The position numbers were made by a program, and so were the translations under genes. Shown here piece by piece: positions 1 through 8,137 of a stretch of 64,000 nt of DNA. Source of the DNA: Nevskia soli DSM 19509 (GTDB taxonomy: Bacteria; Pseudomonadota; Gammaproteobacteria; Nevskiales; Nevskiaceae); NCBI RefSeq assembly GCF_000711955.1, contig NZ_KL543998.1:47904-111903 (forward strand), read 5' to 3'. Below the pieces are notes generated by a model that searched no databases, was not told where the DNA came from, and saw only the letters and a list, made by a program, of their open reading frames with translations. Position 1 is the first letter of the stretch. The number at the start of each line of letters is the position of its first letter.

Positions 1-199
1 CGGTGGTGCCGGCCTGGATGCGGATTTCCTTGAGCACGCCGTCAGCGGTGGCGGGCACTTCCAGCATGACCTTGTCCGTCTCCAGGTCCACCAGGTTCTG
101 CTCGCGGCTGACCTTGTCGCCGGCCTTGATGTGCCAGGTGGCGACGGTCGCTTCGCTGACCGATTCGGGCAGGTTGGGGACCTTGATTTCGATGCTCAT
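1..199 (-). CDS. odhB: Dihydrolipoyllysine succinyltransferase (2-oxoglutarate dehydrogenase E2), 5' end only
   Basis: Only the first 66 codons lie in the window; the gene continues past base 1. The product begins MSIEIKVPNLPESV and contains the lipoyl-domain attachment motif DLETDKV, whose lysine (about residue 43) is lipoylated. This is the N-terminal lipoyl domain of the E2 core of the 2-oxoglutarate dehydrogenase complex, which transfers succinyl groups to CoA in the TCA cycle. The partner E1 gene (sucA) lies upstream on the same strand. It is separated by an unusually long 371-bp gap filled with hairpins. The ATG at 199 is the only sensible start, since MSIEIKVP is typical of this family. 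A pyruvate-type E2 is less likely given the E1 neighbour. Confidence 0.93.
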   Translation of the reverse strand, partial: MSIEIKVPNLPESVSEATVATWHIKAGDKVSREQNLVDLETDKVMLEVPATADGVLKEIRIQAGTT

Positions 200-570
200 T
201 TGGGCTCCGGGGGTTTTGTTTTTTGGGGTTGTCTGAGGTGGCTTTGCGCCTGGATTACGCCGGTTTTGCCGGCGCACCCCTCTCCCTGGCCCTCTCCCGC
301 AAGGGGAGAGGGGATGCTGCTTTGTAGGGGGAGAGAGGCATTGGAGTTCGGTGTGCTTTGTTGGTGTTGCAGCCTGTTAGGGCTTGCCCCTCACCCCAGC
401 ACTATCCCCACGTTCGTGGGGAGAGGGCGAACTGCGTCCGGGGGAGAGGCTGAGCGTCATTCTGTGAACTGTGGCTCGGGACTCGGGCCGCGCACTCACC
501 TGCCCTGGATTCCCGCTTTCGCGGGAATGACGAGGGGGTATTGGGGAGGGCACGGCAGAAGTCATGAGTC
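200..570. repeat. Intergenic block with three unrelated hairpin repeats between odhB and sucA
   Basis: No gene is seen in these 371 bp. Three palindromes are visible. At 290-312 CCCTCTCCC and GGGGAGAGGG surround a GCAA loop. At 405-422 TCCCCACG and CGTGGGGA surround a two-base loop. At 505-532 a REP-like unit has core ATTCCCGC/GCGGGAAT, the same family found elsewhere in the window at 7506, 7570, 10130, 10187, 22091 and 22450. The sucA and odhB genes are normally close together and cotranscribed, so this looks like an accretion site for extragenic repeats. The hairpins could attenuate or stabilise the transcript; that is inference. Confidence 0.8.
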
Positions 571-3435
571 TCAGGCGCCGCCCTTGAGGGGGAGGCCGGC
601 GTTGAGGGCTTCGTTGACGAGTTCTTCCTGTTCCTTCACGTGCACCTTGAGGTAACCCACGGCGGTGGTGGAGTTGCCTTTGCGGGTGGCGTAGTAGAGC
701 TGGTGGTCTTCGGCCAGGTAGGTGCGCAGGCGGTGCTTGATCTGGTACCAGGCGCCCTGGTTTTCCGGCTCTTCCTGGCACCACACCACGTCCTTCGCGT
801 TCGGGTAAACGGCGATGGCGGCTTCGTACTCGGCGCGGGGGAAGGGATAGAGTTGCTCGATGCGGACGATGGCCACATCGTCCTTCTTCTGCTTGGCGCG
901 GCCTTCGATGAGGTCGTAATACACCTTGCCGGAGCAGAAGACGATGCGCTTGACCTTCTGCGCATCCAGCGGCTCGGTCTCGCCGATGATGTACTGGAAG
1001 GTACCCTTGCTCAGCTCGTCCAGGGTGGAGACGGAGAGCTTGTGGCGCAGGAGGGACTTGGGCGTCATCACGATGAGGGGCAGGCGCAGGCTGCGCTTCA
1101 TCTGGCGGCGGATCATGTGGTAGAACTGGGCCGGGGTGGACGGCACGCAGACCTGCATGTTGTTGCCGGCGCACAGCTGGAGATAGCGCTCCAGGCGGGC
1201 GGAGGAATGCTCCGGCCCCTGCCCTTCATAGCCGTGCGGCAGGAACAGGGTGAGCCCGCACAGGCGGCCCCACTTGGACTGGCCGGCGGCGATGAACTGG
1301 TCCATCACCACCTGGGCGCCGTTGGCGAAGTCGCCGAACTGGGCTTCCCAGATGACGAGGGAGTCCGGATCGGTGCTGCTGTAGCCGTATTCGAAGCCGA
1401 GCACGCCCTCTTCCGACAACAGCGTGTCGTTGACGACGAAGCGGTTCTTGTCGGCATCCAGGTGACGCAGCGGCGTGTAGCGGGCGCCGTTGTTCACGTC
1501 GTGCAGGGTGGCGTGGCGGTGGAAAAAGGTGCCGCGGCGCGAGTCCTGGCCGCAGAGGCGCACGGCGAAGCCTTCGTTGACCAGGGTGGCGTAGGCCATG
1601 GTTTCGGCAAAGCCCCAGTCCATGGGGATTTCGCCGGCGGCCATCTTGATGCGGTCTTCGTGGATCTTGTCGACGCGCGGGTGCAGGACGAAGCCGTCCG
1701 GCAGCTTGTTGAGGCGGGCGGCCAGGCTCTTGACGGTGTCCGCGCTCACCGCGGTTTCCGCGGGGGTATCCCAGGTGCCCTTCTGGTAGTTGGCCCAGTT
1801 GACGGTGTACTGGTTGCCGACCATGCCGAGCGTGGTGCGGGCGGTGTTCTCGCCCTTGTCCAGGCTGTCGCGGTAGGCCTTGGCCAGGCGCTCGCCTTCG
1901 TCCTTGGGCACCGCGCCTTCCTGCGCGAGCTGCTGCGCATAGAGGGTGAAGGTGGTGGGCTGCTTCTTGATGGCGGCGTACATCACCGGCTGGGTGGCCG
2001 AAGGCTCGTCGGCCTCGTTGTGACCATGGCGGCGGTAGCAGCACAGGTCGATGATGACGTCCTTGTGGAACTGGTTGCGGAAGTCCGTGGCCAGGCGGGT
2101 GACGAAGACCACGGCCTCGGGGTCGTCGCCGTTCACATGGAACACCGGCGCTTCGAGCATCTTGGCGATGTCGGTGCAGTAGCGCGAGGTGCGGGCTTCG
2201 TGGCCTTCGCGGGCTTCGATCGGGTTCGGGGTGGTGAAGCCGATCTGGTTGTTGACGATGATGTGGATGGTGCCGCCGGTGCTGTAGCCCTTGGAGTGCG
2301 AGAGCTGCAGCGTTTCCATCACCACGCCCTGGCCGGCGAATGCGGCGTCGCCGTGGATCAGCACGGGCAGCACGCGGTCGCCGCGCTCGTCCTTGCGGCG
2401 GGTCTGGCGGGCCTTGACGGAGCCTTCCACCACCGGGTTGACGATTTCCAGGTGCGAGGGGTTGAAGGCGAGCACGAGGTGCAGGCGCTTGCCGGCCACT
2501 TCCACGTCGGTGGAGAAGCCCAGGTGGTACTTCACGTCGCCGGCGCGGCTGAGGCTTTCGGCGGAGTACTTGCCCTCGAACTCGGCGAAGAGGTCCTTGG
2601 GGGACTTGCCGAGCACGTTGATCAGCACGTTGAGGCGGCCACGGTGGGCCATGCCGATGACCATTTCCTCGACGCCGCGGGTGGCGGAAATGCGCATCAC
2701 CTCGTCCAGCATGGGGATGAGGGAGTCGCCGCCTTCGAGCGAGAAGCGCTTCTGGCCGACGTACTTGTTGTGCAGGTAGCGCTCGATGCCTTCGGCGGCG
2801 GCGAGCTGGGTCAGCACTTCCTTCTTCTGCTCGACGGTGAGGCGCGGCTTGAAGGCCTCGCCTTCCAGGCGCTTCTGGATCCAGCGCTTCTGCGCCGTCT
2901 CCGTGATGTACATGTACTCGGAGCCGATGGTGTCGGTGTAGACCGACTTGACCAGCTTGATGATGTCGCGCAGCGACATGCGGTCGGCGGAGGCGAGCGA
3001 GCCGGTGTTGAACACCGTGTCCATGTCCTCGGGGCCGAGGCCGTGGAAGGCCGGGTCCAGATCCGGCACCGACGGGATCGGCGAGAGGTTGAGCGGATCG
3101 AGCCGCGCCGCCTGGTGGCCGCGCACGCGGTAGTAGTTGATCAGGCGCAGCACGGCCGCCTGCTTCTCCAGCGCGCGGACGTCCGCGGCCGGGGTGGCGA
3201 CGGCGGCGGCGCGTACGCCGTCACGCGCCAGCTTTTCGAACCTGGCGCGCACCGGGCCGTGCGGTACATCCGGCGTGCCGGTTGGTCCCTGCACCCCCCG
3301 GAAATAGGCCCGCCATTCCGGGTCGACCGAGTTCGAGTCGTTGAGATATTGCTCGTAGAGGTCTTCTACGTAGGCCGCATTACCGCCCTGGATCGAGGAT
3401 GACTCGATCAGGCTCTGATACTTCGCTCCGCTCAT
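571..3435 (-). CDS. sucA: 2-oxoglutarate dehydrogenase E1 component
   Basis: The product of 954 residues matches the usual length for the thiamine-diphosphate E1 subunit, which decarboxylates 2-oxoglutarate and succinylates the E2 lipoyl group. The N-terminus carries the short E2-contact helix region, with the conserved YVEDLYEQYL at 22-31. The ThDP fold motifs are clear: GMAHRGRLN at 261-269, HLGFSTDV at 304-311, HGDAAFAGQG at 361-370 and NNQIGFTT at 395-402. The C-terminal half has the transketolase-like pyrimidine-binding region and ends in the expected EEPENQGAW segment. The start ATG at 3435 gives MSGAKYQSLIESS, typical of the family. The odhB gene follows downstream on the same strand, so the two probably share a transcript despite the 371-bp gap. 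Confidence 0.97.
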   Translation of the reverse strand: MSGAKYQSLIESSSIQGGNAAYVEDLYEQYLNDSNSVDPEWRAYFRGVQGPTGTPDVPHGPVRARFEKLARDGVRAAAVATPAADVRALEKQAAVLRLINYYRVRGHQAARLDPLNLSPIPSVPDLDPAFHGLGPEDMDTVFNTGSLASADRMSLRDIIKLVKSVYTDTIGSEYMYITETAQKRWIQKRLEGEAFKPRLTVEQKKEVLTQLAAAEGIERYLHNKYVGQKRFSLEGGDSLIPMLDEVMRISATRGVEEMVIGMAHRGRLNVLINVLGKSPKDLFAEFEGKYSAESLSRAGDVKYHLGFSTDVEVAGKRLHLVLAFNPSHLEIVNPVVEGSVKARQTRRKDERGDRVLPVLIHGDAAFAGQGVVMETLQLSHSKGYSTGGTIHIIVNNQIGFTTPNPIEAREGHEARTSRYCTDIAKMLEAPVFHVNGDDPEAVVFVTRLATDFRNQFHKDVIIDLCCYRRHGHNEADEPSATQPVMYAAIKKQPTTFTLYAQQLAQEGAVPKDEGERLAKAYRDSLDKGENTARTTLGMVGNQYTVNWANYQKGTWDTPAETAVSADTVKSLAARLNKLPDGFVLHPRVDKIHEDRIKMAAGEIPMDWGFAETMAYATLVNEGFAVRLCGQDSRRGTFFHRHATLHDVNNGARYTPLRHLDADKNRFVVNDTLLSEEGVLGFEYGYSSTDPDSLVIWEAQFGDFANGAQVVMDQFIAAGQSKWGRLCGLTLFLPHGYEGQGPEHSSARLERYLQLCAGNNMQVCVPSTPAQFYHMIRRQMKRSLRLPLIVMTPKSLLRHKLSVSTLDELSKGTFQYIIGETEPLDAQKVKRIVFCSGKVYYDLIEGRAKQKKDDVAIVRIEQLYPFPRAEYEAAIAVYPNAKDVVWCQEEPENQGAWYQIKHRLRTYLAEDHQLYYATRKGNSTTAVGYLKVHVKEQEELVNEALNAGLPLKGGA

Positions 3436-3590
3436 TGCACGCTCCGTCGCCGCTGTCAGGGAGGCCGGGCGTCCAGTGTGCCGCTTGGGATGTCATTCCA
3501 GGTGCCGCGAAGGTGCCGCCTGGTCGGGGGACCAGATCCTTCGCTGTACGTCGAATGACAAATCAAACGGCAGGCTGAACCTCTAGCCCC

Positions 3591-4502
3591 TCACTTCTTT
3601 GCGGCTTTCAATGCTTTTTCCGGCTGCTTCCAATCGCCGGTCAGGTCTTCCAGATATTCCCGAAAGCCGTCCGCCAGCTCCGGGTGCTTGAGTGCATATT
3701 CCACATTCGCTTTCAGATAACCCAGCTTGCTGCCGCAGTCGTAGCGCACGCCTTCGAACTCGTAGGCGAGCACGGTCTGCTCCTGGATCATCATGCTGAT
3801 CGCATCGGTCAGCTGGATCTCGCCGCCGGCGCCACGCTGCGTGCGCTCCAGCAGTTTGAAAATACGCGGGGTCAGGATGTAGCGGCCGACCACCGCGAGG
3901 TTGCTCGGCGCATCTTCCTTCTTGGGCTTCTCCACGATGCGGCGGATCTCGCCCAGGCCCGGACCGACCGGCTGGGTGTCGACGATGCCGTAGCTGGAGA
4001 CGTCGTCCGGCGACACGCGCTCGGTGGCGATGACGCTGGTGCCGTATTCCTGGTACACGCGCTGCATCTGCGCGAGGCAAGGGCGCAGGCGGCCGTCGAT
4101 GAGGTCGTCGGCGAGGATGACGGAGAAGTCTTCATCGCCCACCGCCGGCCAGGCGCAGAGCACGGCGTGGCCGAGGCCGAGGGCTTCGGCCTGGCGGATG
4201 AAGATGCAGGTGATGCCCGGGGGCAGGATTTCCTGCACGGTTTCGAGCAGCTTGTTCTTGCCGCGGCTGGCGAGCTCGGCTTCGAGCTCGTAGGCCTTGT
4301 CGAAGTGATCCATGATGGAATTCTTCGAGCGGCCGGTGATGAAAATCAGTTCTTCCGCGCCCGCCGAGATGGCTTCCTGCACCGCGTACTGGATCAGGGG
4401 CTTGTCGACGATGGGCAGCATTTCCTTGGCACTGGCCTTGGTGGCCGGGAGGAAGCGGGTGCCGAGGCCGGCGACCGGGAAGACTGCTTTTCTGATTCTC
4501 AT
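3591..4502 (-). CDS. galU: UTP-glucose-1-phosphate uridylyltransferase
   Basis: The 303-residue protein begins MRIRKAVFPVAGLGTRFLPA. The nucleotidyltransferase signature GLGTRFLPATKASAKEM sits at about 13-29, followed by PIVDKPLIQYAVQEA and the RSKNSIMDHFD segment, all diagnostic of GalU. It makes UDP-glucose for envelope polysaccharide, LPS core and trehalose or glycogen metabolism. A MaoC-like gene lies 101 bp upstream and sucA begins 155 bp downstream on the same strand, but no functional link is evident. Length and motifs are complete and nothing suggests a defect. Confidence 0.97.
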   Translation of the reverse strand: MRIRKAVFPVAGLGTRFLPATKASAKEMLPIVDKPLIQYAVQEAISAGAEELIFITGRSKNSIMDHFDKAYELEAELASRGKNKLLETVQEILPPGITCIFIRQAEALGLGHAVLCAWPAVGDEDFSVILADDLIDGRLRPCLAQMQRVYQEYGTSVIATERVSPDDVSSYGIVDTQPVGPGLGEIRRIVEKPKKEDAPSNLAVVGRYILTPRIFKLLERTQRGAGGEIQLTDAISMMIQEQTVLAYEFEGVRYDCGSKLGYLKANVEYALKHPELADGFREYLEDLTGDWKQPEKALKAAKK

Positions 4503-4603
4503 AAATTCGAATCCCGAGAAAAACTCGTGAGTGCTGAATCCTTTCAGCTAGTTGGAGACGTGTGACGGGTGAGGTGTACGTGTGACGGTTTAGACGTAAT
4601 AGT

Positions 4604-5482
4604 TTAGCGCAGCGTGCCGCTCAGATGGACCTTGTCGCTGCTGGCGGAGAGCAAGGAGAAGTCGATCACACCGCCTTCGACGGCGTAGCGCAGCGCTGCC
4701 CTACCCGGCAGCAGCAGCGGCTGCTTGAACTGCACGGAATAAGCCTTGGGGGCGGCGCCAAGCCGGTCCTGCAGCAGGGCCAGGCAGCGGGCGGCGGACC
4801 ACAGGCCGTGGCCGATGGCGCGCGGGAAGCCGAACAGCTTGGCGGTGAGGCTGTACAGGTGGATGGGGTTGTAGTCCTGCGAGACGGCGGCGTAGCGGCG
4901 GCCGGTGTCCTCGGGCGCGGACAGGGCGAGGTATTCGGAGAGGCGGGCGTCGACGACGGACGAGGGCGCCTTGCTGCGGGAGAGGCCCTTGGAGGGCTGC
5001 TTGGGGCCGCGGTGGATGACGGTCATGGTGGCGCGCCAGACCGGCTCGCTCTCCACCGGGGTGGCTTCCATGATGAGGTCGAATTCGAAGCCGGCCTTGA
5101 CCTCGCGGCCTTCGCCGATGCGGATGCTGAGGTCGAAGGTTTCGTCGACGCGCAGGGGGCGCTGCTGCGCCACGTCGTTGCGCACATGCACCAGGCCCAG
5201 CAGCGGCAGGGGGAAGCCGGGGCGCGTCATCAGGTTGAGGAACAGCGGGGTGGCGAGGACCTGGGGATAGAGGATCGGCAGCTCGGGCGATTCCGGCAGG
5301 CCACAGAGGGCGCTGTAGGCATTGAGGCGGGCGCGGTCGACGCGTAGGGCGCGGACCCGCACCTGCCAGTCCGGCAGCACCGGCGTGCCCTTGGGGCGCC
5401 GCGAGGCCGAGAGGCCGGCCTTGACGAATGACGGCAGCGTCGGCGGCAGGGCCGGCAGATCGAATACCTGGGGATTGGTCAT
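4604..5482 (-). CDS. MaoC-like double hot-dog dehydratase/hydratase
   Basis: This 292-residue soluble protein has two hot-dog halves. The second half carries the hydratase-2 type motif YAAVSQDYNPIHLYSLTAK near residue 205, with the D-x-N-P-x-H core expected to activate water on an enoyl-thioester. It is followed by a GxPRAIGHGLW segment. The first half (about 50-150) lacks the catalytic pair, as is common in FAS-type double hot-dog proteins. The family hydrates trans-2-enoyl-CoA to (R)-3-hydroxyacyl-CoA, for beta-oxidation, polyhydroxyalkanoate supply or steroid side-chain breakdown. Its substrate cannot be told from sequence. It stands alone between the ccm operon and galU. The ATG at 5482 is the only reasonable start. 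Confidence 0.8.
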   Translation of the reverse strand: MTNPQVFDLPALPPTLPSFVKAGLSASRRPKGTPVLPDWQVRVRALRVDRARLNAYSALCGLPESPELPILYPQVLATPLFLNLMTRPGFPLPLLGLVHVRNDVAQQRPLRVDETFDLSIRIGEGREVKAGFEFDLIMEATPVESEPVWRATMTVIHRGPKQPSKGLSRSKAPSSVVDARLSEYLALSAPEDTGRRYAAVSQDYNPIHLYSLTAKLFGFPRAIGHGLWSAARCLALLQDRLGAAPKAYSVQFKQPLLLPGRAALRYAVEGGVIDFSLLSASSDKVHLSGTLR

Positions 5483-5787
5483 CGTGGCAATGTGAAAAAT
5501 CGGGCCGGGAGCGGCATTTTAAAGGGGTTTGGTGACGGAATGCGGGCTGTTGCAGGGTTGCAATGCAAACGTGAAGGACTGCGAGCCGGTGAAAGAGCCC
5601 CGTGCCGGCCCCTCGATACGCCCGCTGCGCGGGCACTCGGGGCGAACGGACCTGGGTTCGAAGGCTTACAAACACCGGGCAGATTCGCCGCAGCGGTCCC
5701 GGCGGCCACAGGCCGCCCTACGCCGGGCTTCATCACCATTCAGATTGCGCCATTGACCTGTACGGTCGGCTTGCGTTCATCTTTTTT
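5483..5787. repeat. Intergenic spacer with palindromic repeats
   Basis: No gene is seen in these 305 bp. At 5609-5642 there is a CCCCTCGATACGCCCG unit closing with CGGGCACTCGGGG, a partly palindromic extragenic repeat of a kind common in GC-rich proteobacteria. At about 5700-5716 GGCGGCC and GGCCGCC form a short hairpin. The ccmI stop codon is preceded on the plus strand by a run of eight T, so the minus transcript continues with an A-run. This is not a terminator for ccmI. Confidence 0.6.
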
Positions 5788-7053
5788 TTAGGGCACGACG
5801 TGATCGATACGCAAATCCAGCGGCTGCCCGGCCTGGGCGCGCTGTACATGCAAAATGCCTTCCAGGTCGCCGGACTGGGCCTGGGCGCCGCCACCGCCGC
5901 TGAGGCGGGCGGTGACGATGTAGCGGTCGAAGGCGGACAGGCGCAGGGCCGGGGCCATGGCCATGCTGTCGTCGAGCTTGATGTCGGCCGGCAGGGTCTG
6001 GCCCGGCAGGCGCTGCACCGCCAGGGGCATGGGCGGGCCCTGCTCGGCCTTGGCGAAGACGAAGAGGACGGCGCCCGGCGGCACCTTGGCGGCGACTTCG
6101 GGGGCCAGGCTGACGTGGAACATCAGGGCCGGACCGGCGGCTACCGGGGCGCCGGCCGGGGCTCCAGACTGGCCGGCGGGTCCGCCAGCCGCGGGGGCTC
6201 CAGCGGCGGCGGCCATCGGGCCGGCTCCGGCCGGGGGCTGGCCATCCAGCTCCTGCAAGCGGGTCTGGATGACGTCGTGCATCTGCGGCGGCAGGTCCGT
6301 CTGGGCCAGGAGCTTGCTCCAGCGGGCGCGGGCGGTGGCGGTATCGCCGGCCTGCGCGGCGGCCATGCCGGCGTACCAGAGGGCCTTGCCGTAGTCGGGG
6401 TCCACCGCCAGGGCGCGCTGGAACAGCTCCAGCGGCGTGCCCAGCAGGTCGCGGTCGCGGGCGAAGGCCAGGGCCTCACCCTGCCCCGCCAGCCACTCCG
6501 GGTTGGGCGCGGCGGCGCGGGCATTGGCCTCGCCGTAGGCCTTGGCGGCGGCGTCGAAATGCTGGGTGACGAAGTAGGAACGGCCGAGCATGGCCCAGCC
6601 CTCGGGGTCGTCCGGCTGCTTCTGCAGGCGATCCGCCAGCATCTGCACCATGCCGGCGACCTGCTCCTGCTGGGTGGCCCCGGCGGCGAGCTGCTGCTCC
6701 GCCTTCCAGCTCCCGCCCATGATGTACCAGCCGCCGGCAAAGAGCAGCAGGAGGAGGCTGGTGAGCAGCGCCGGCAGCCAGCCTCGGCCGCTGCCGGCCT
6801 GCATGGCCTGGTCTTCCACCTGGGCTTCGCTGAGCAGGCGGGCGTCCAGCTCGGTCTTCAGGGCGGCGACGTCGTCGGCCGAGACCAGGCCGGCTTCGCG
6901 CTCGATCTCGAGCTCGTCGAGGCGGCTGCGGTAGGCGGCGATATTGGCGCCGCGGCGGCGCAGGGTCTTGCGGTTGGCGCCGCGCCACCAGGGGCGCGTC
7001 ATCACGGCCGCGGCGGCGAGGAGCAGCGCCGCCATCAGGAACCACTGCGTCAT
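5788..7053 (-). CDS. ccmI: Cytochrome c maturation protein CcmI (apocytochrome chaperone)
   Basis: This 421-residue membrane protein is the last gene of the ccm operon. Two hydrophobic segments are visible, at about 3-18 (WFLMAALLLAAAAVM) and 93-112 (LLTSLLLLLFAGG). The cytoplasmic loop between them contains the RSRLDELEIEREAGLVS region typical of CcmI. A periplasmic TPR-rich part (about 130-300) follows, with MLGRSYFVTQHFDAAAKAYGEA-like units, and then an Ala/Gly/Pro-rich linker and a C-terminal CycH domain. CcmI binds apocytochrome c C-termini and presents them to CcmFH for haem attachment. Its start overlaps the ccmH stop by ATGA, indicating translational coupling. Confidence 0.93.
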   Translation of the reverse strand: MTQWFLMAALLLAAAAVMTRPWWRGANRKTLRRRGANIAAYRSRLDELEIEREAGLVSADDVAALKTELDARLLSEAQVEDQAMQAGSGRGWLPALLTSLLLLLFAGGWYIMGGSWKAEQQLAAGATQQEQVAGMVQMLADRLQKQPDDPEGWAMLGRSYFVTQHFDAAAKAYGEANARAAAPNPEWLAGQGEALAFARDRDLLGTPLELFQRALAVDPDYGKALWYAGMAAAQAGDTATARARWSKLLAQTDLPPQMHDVIQTRLQELDGQPPAGAGPMAAAAGAPAAGGPAGQSGAPAGAPVAAGPALMFHVSLAPEVAAKVPPGAVLFVFAKAEQGPPMPLAVQRLPGQTLPADIKLDDSMAMAPALRLSAFDRYIVTARLSGGGGAQAQSGDLEGILHVQRAQAGQPLDLRIDHVVP

Positions 7054-7511
7054 GGTGCGTCGTCCAGAATCTTTTTAAGAGCGGCTTCGTCGTTTTTCGG
7101 AGGCGCTGTGGGGACACCGCGCGTCCGGCGCGTGTAGGCGACGAGCATGATCAAGCCGAGCAACACCAGCAAGCCGGGGCCGGCCCAGAGCAAGGCGGTG
7201 CGCTGCTCGAACGGCGGCTTGTAGAGGACGAAGTCGCCGTAGCGGTCGGTGAGGTATTTCTTGATCTGCGCTTCGTCCTGCCCCTTGGCGACGAGGCCGC
7301 GCACTTCGTAGCGCAGGTCGGCGGCGAGCGAGGCCTGCGACTCGGCCAGGGATTCGTTCTGGCAGACCAGGCAGCGCAGTTCGGGCAGCAGGCCCTTGTA
7401 GAGGGCTTCCTGCTGCTCGGTGAGCGGGATGGGGGGATGGACGGTTTCGACTTCTGCGTTGGCCGTGAAAATGGTCAGCAGCAACAGCGCCGCCCCCAGC
7501 CTCTTCGTCAT
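7050..7511 (-). CDS. ccmH: Cytochrome c maturation protein CcmH (thiol oxidoreductase)
   Basis: With the ATG at 7511 the product is 153 residues: a signal peptide MTKRLGAALLLLTIFTANA, the active-site motif LRCLVC (C47 and C50) that reduces the apocytochrome haem-binding cysteines, and a C-terminal membrane anchor (LLWAGPGLLVLLGLIML). The frame is also open to an ATG at 7619 that overlaps the ccmG stop (TGATG). Starting there adds 36 residues, including NWIPACAGM, which is a translated REP-like palindrome. That would bury the signal peptide, so 7511 is preferred. The chosen start codon itself lies inside the palindrome at 7506-7533. The ORF ends overlapping ccmI by ATGA. Confidence 0.92.
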   Translation of the reverse strand: MTKRLGAALLLLTIFTANAEVETVHPPIPLTEQQEALYKGLLPELRCLVCQNESLAESQASLAADLRYEVRGLVAKGQDEAQIKKYLTDRYGDFVLYKPPFEQRTALLWAGPGLLVLLGLIMLVAYTRRTRGVPTAPPKNDEAALKKILDDAP

Positions 7512-7597
7512 TCCCGCGCAGGCGGGAATCCAGTTTTTGGCGTTACGCAAATGCATGTGCAAAGCAAAACCGGGTCCCCGCCCGGGCGGGGACGACG
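7506..7597. repeat. Inverted pair of REP-like palindromes between ccmG and ccmH
   Basis: Two 28-bp units face each other. One is at 7506-7533, starting CGTCATTCCCGCG. The other is at 7570-7597, a GC-richer variant with perfect core GTCCCCGCCC/GGGCGGGGAC. The spacer between them is 36 bp. The same inverted-pair layout recurs at 10130-10214, and at 22091-22477 with a gene between the units. The left unit contributes the start codon of ccmH. The block adds 108 bp, an exact multiple of three, so the old reading frame from the ccmG/ccmH junction stays open through it. Confidence 0.85.
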
Positions 7598-7618
7598 GCG
7601 TGTTTGCGTCGAAGGGCA

Positions 7619-8137
7619 TCAGGACGTGGCCTTCAGCAGCGGCTGGATCTCGTGTTCCCAGACCTCGGGCGTCATCGGTCCGACCTGCTTGTAGAGGATG
7701 GTGCCCTTGGCATCGAGGACGAAGGTTTCCGGCACGCCGTAGACGCCCCAGTCGATGCCCGCCCTGCCCTCCAGGTCGGTGAGGATCTGGCCGTAGGGGT
7801 TGCCCTTGCGGGTGAGCCAGGGACGCAGGTCCGCCTCGGCGTCCTTGTAGTCGATGCCGACCAGCTTGACCTGGCTATTGCGCGAGAGCTGCATCAGGTA
7901 AGGGTGCTCTTCCTGGCAGCCGGCGCACCAGCTGGCGAAGAAGTTGACCAGCACCGGCGCGCCCTGGAGATCGGCCTGCGACATGCGCTGCGGCTGGCCG
8001 TCGAGCGTGGGCAGGTCGAAGGCCGGCGCGGCCTTGCCGATGAGGGGGCTGGGCACCAGCCGCGGGTCGCTTTGCAGGCCGAAGATGAACAGGCCGATCA
8101 GGGCGACGAGGACGACGAGGGGGATGGCGTAGCGCAT
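7619..8137 (-). CDS. ccmG: Periplasmic thioredoxin-like CcmG/DsbE
   Basis: The 172-residue protein has an N-terminal membrane anchor (about 4-20, IPLVVLVALIGLFIFG) and a thioredoxin/TlpA fold with active site WCAGC (C71 and C74). The DLEGRAGIDWGVYGVPETFVLD segment carries the cis-proline region characteristic of CcmG. It keeps CcmH and apocytochrome cysteines reduced during haem ligation. The C-A-G-C dipeptide differs slightly from the more usual C-P/V-x-C but is within family variation. The start overlaps the ccmF stop (TGATG), and its own stop overlaps an ATG at 7619 that was probably the ancestral ccmH start. Confidence 0.95.
   Translation of the reverse strand: MRYAIPLVVLVALIGLFIFGLQSDPRLVPSPLIGKAAPAFDLPTLDGQPQRMSQADLQGAPVLVNFFASWCAGCQEEHPYLMQLSRNSQVKLVGIDYKDAEADLRPWLTRKGNPYGQILTDLEGRAGIDWGVYGVPETFVLDAKGTILYKQVGPMTPEVWEHEIQPLLKATS

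Noticed and set aside
640..3402. Long open frame on the plus strand opposite sucA (about 920 codons)
   Set aside because: It is antisense to a complete sucA and has the Val/Ala/Gly/His-rich composition of a GC-rich shadow frame; no family motif is seen.
7512..7619. ccmH starting at the ATG at 7619
   Set aside because: It would translate the repeat pair and hide the signal peptide behind 36 residues; the ATG at 7511 gives a normal CcmH.
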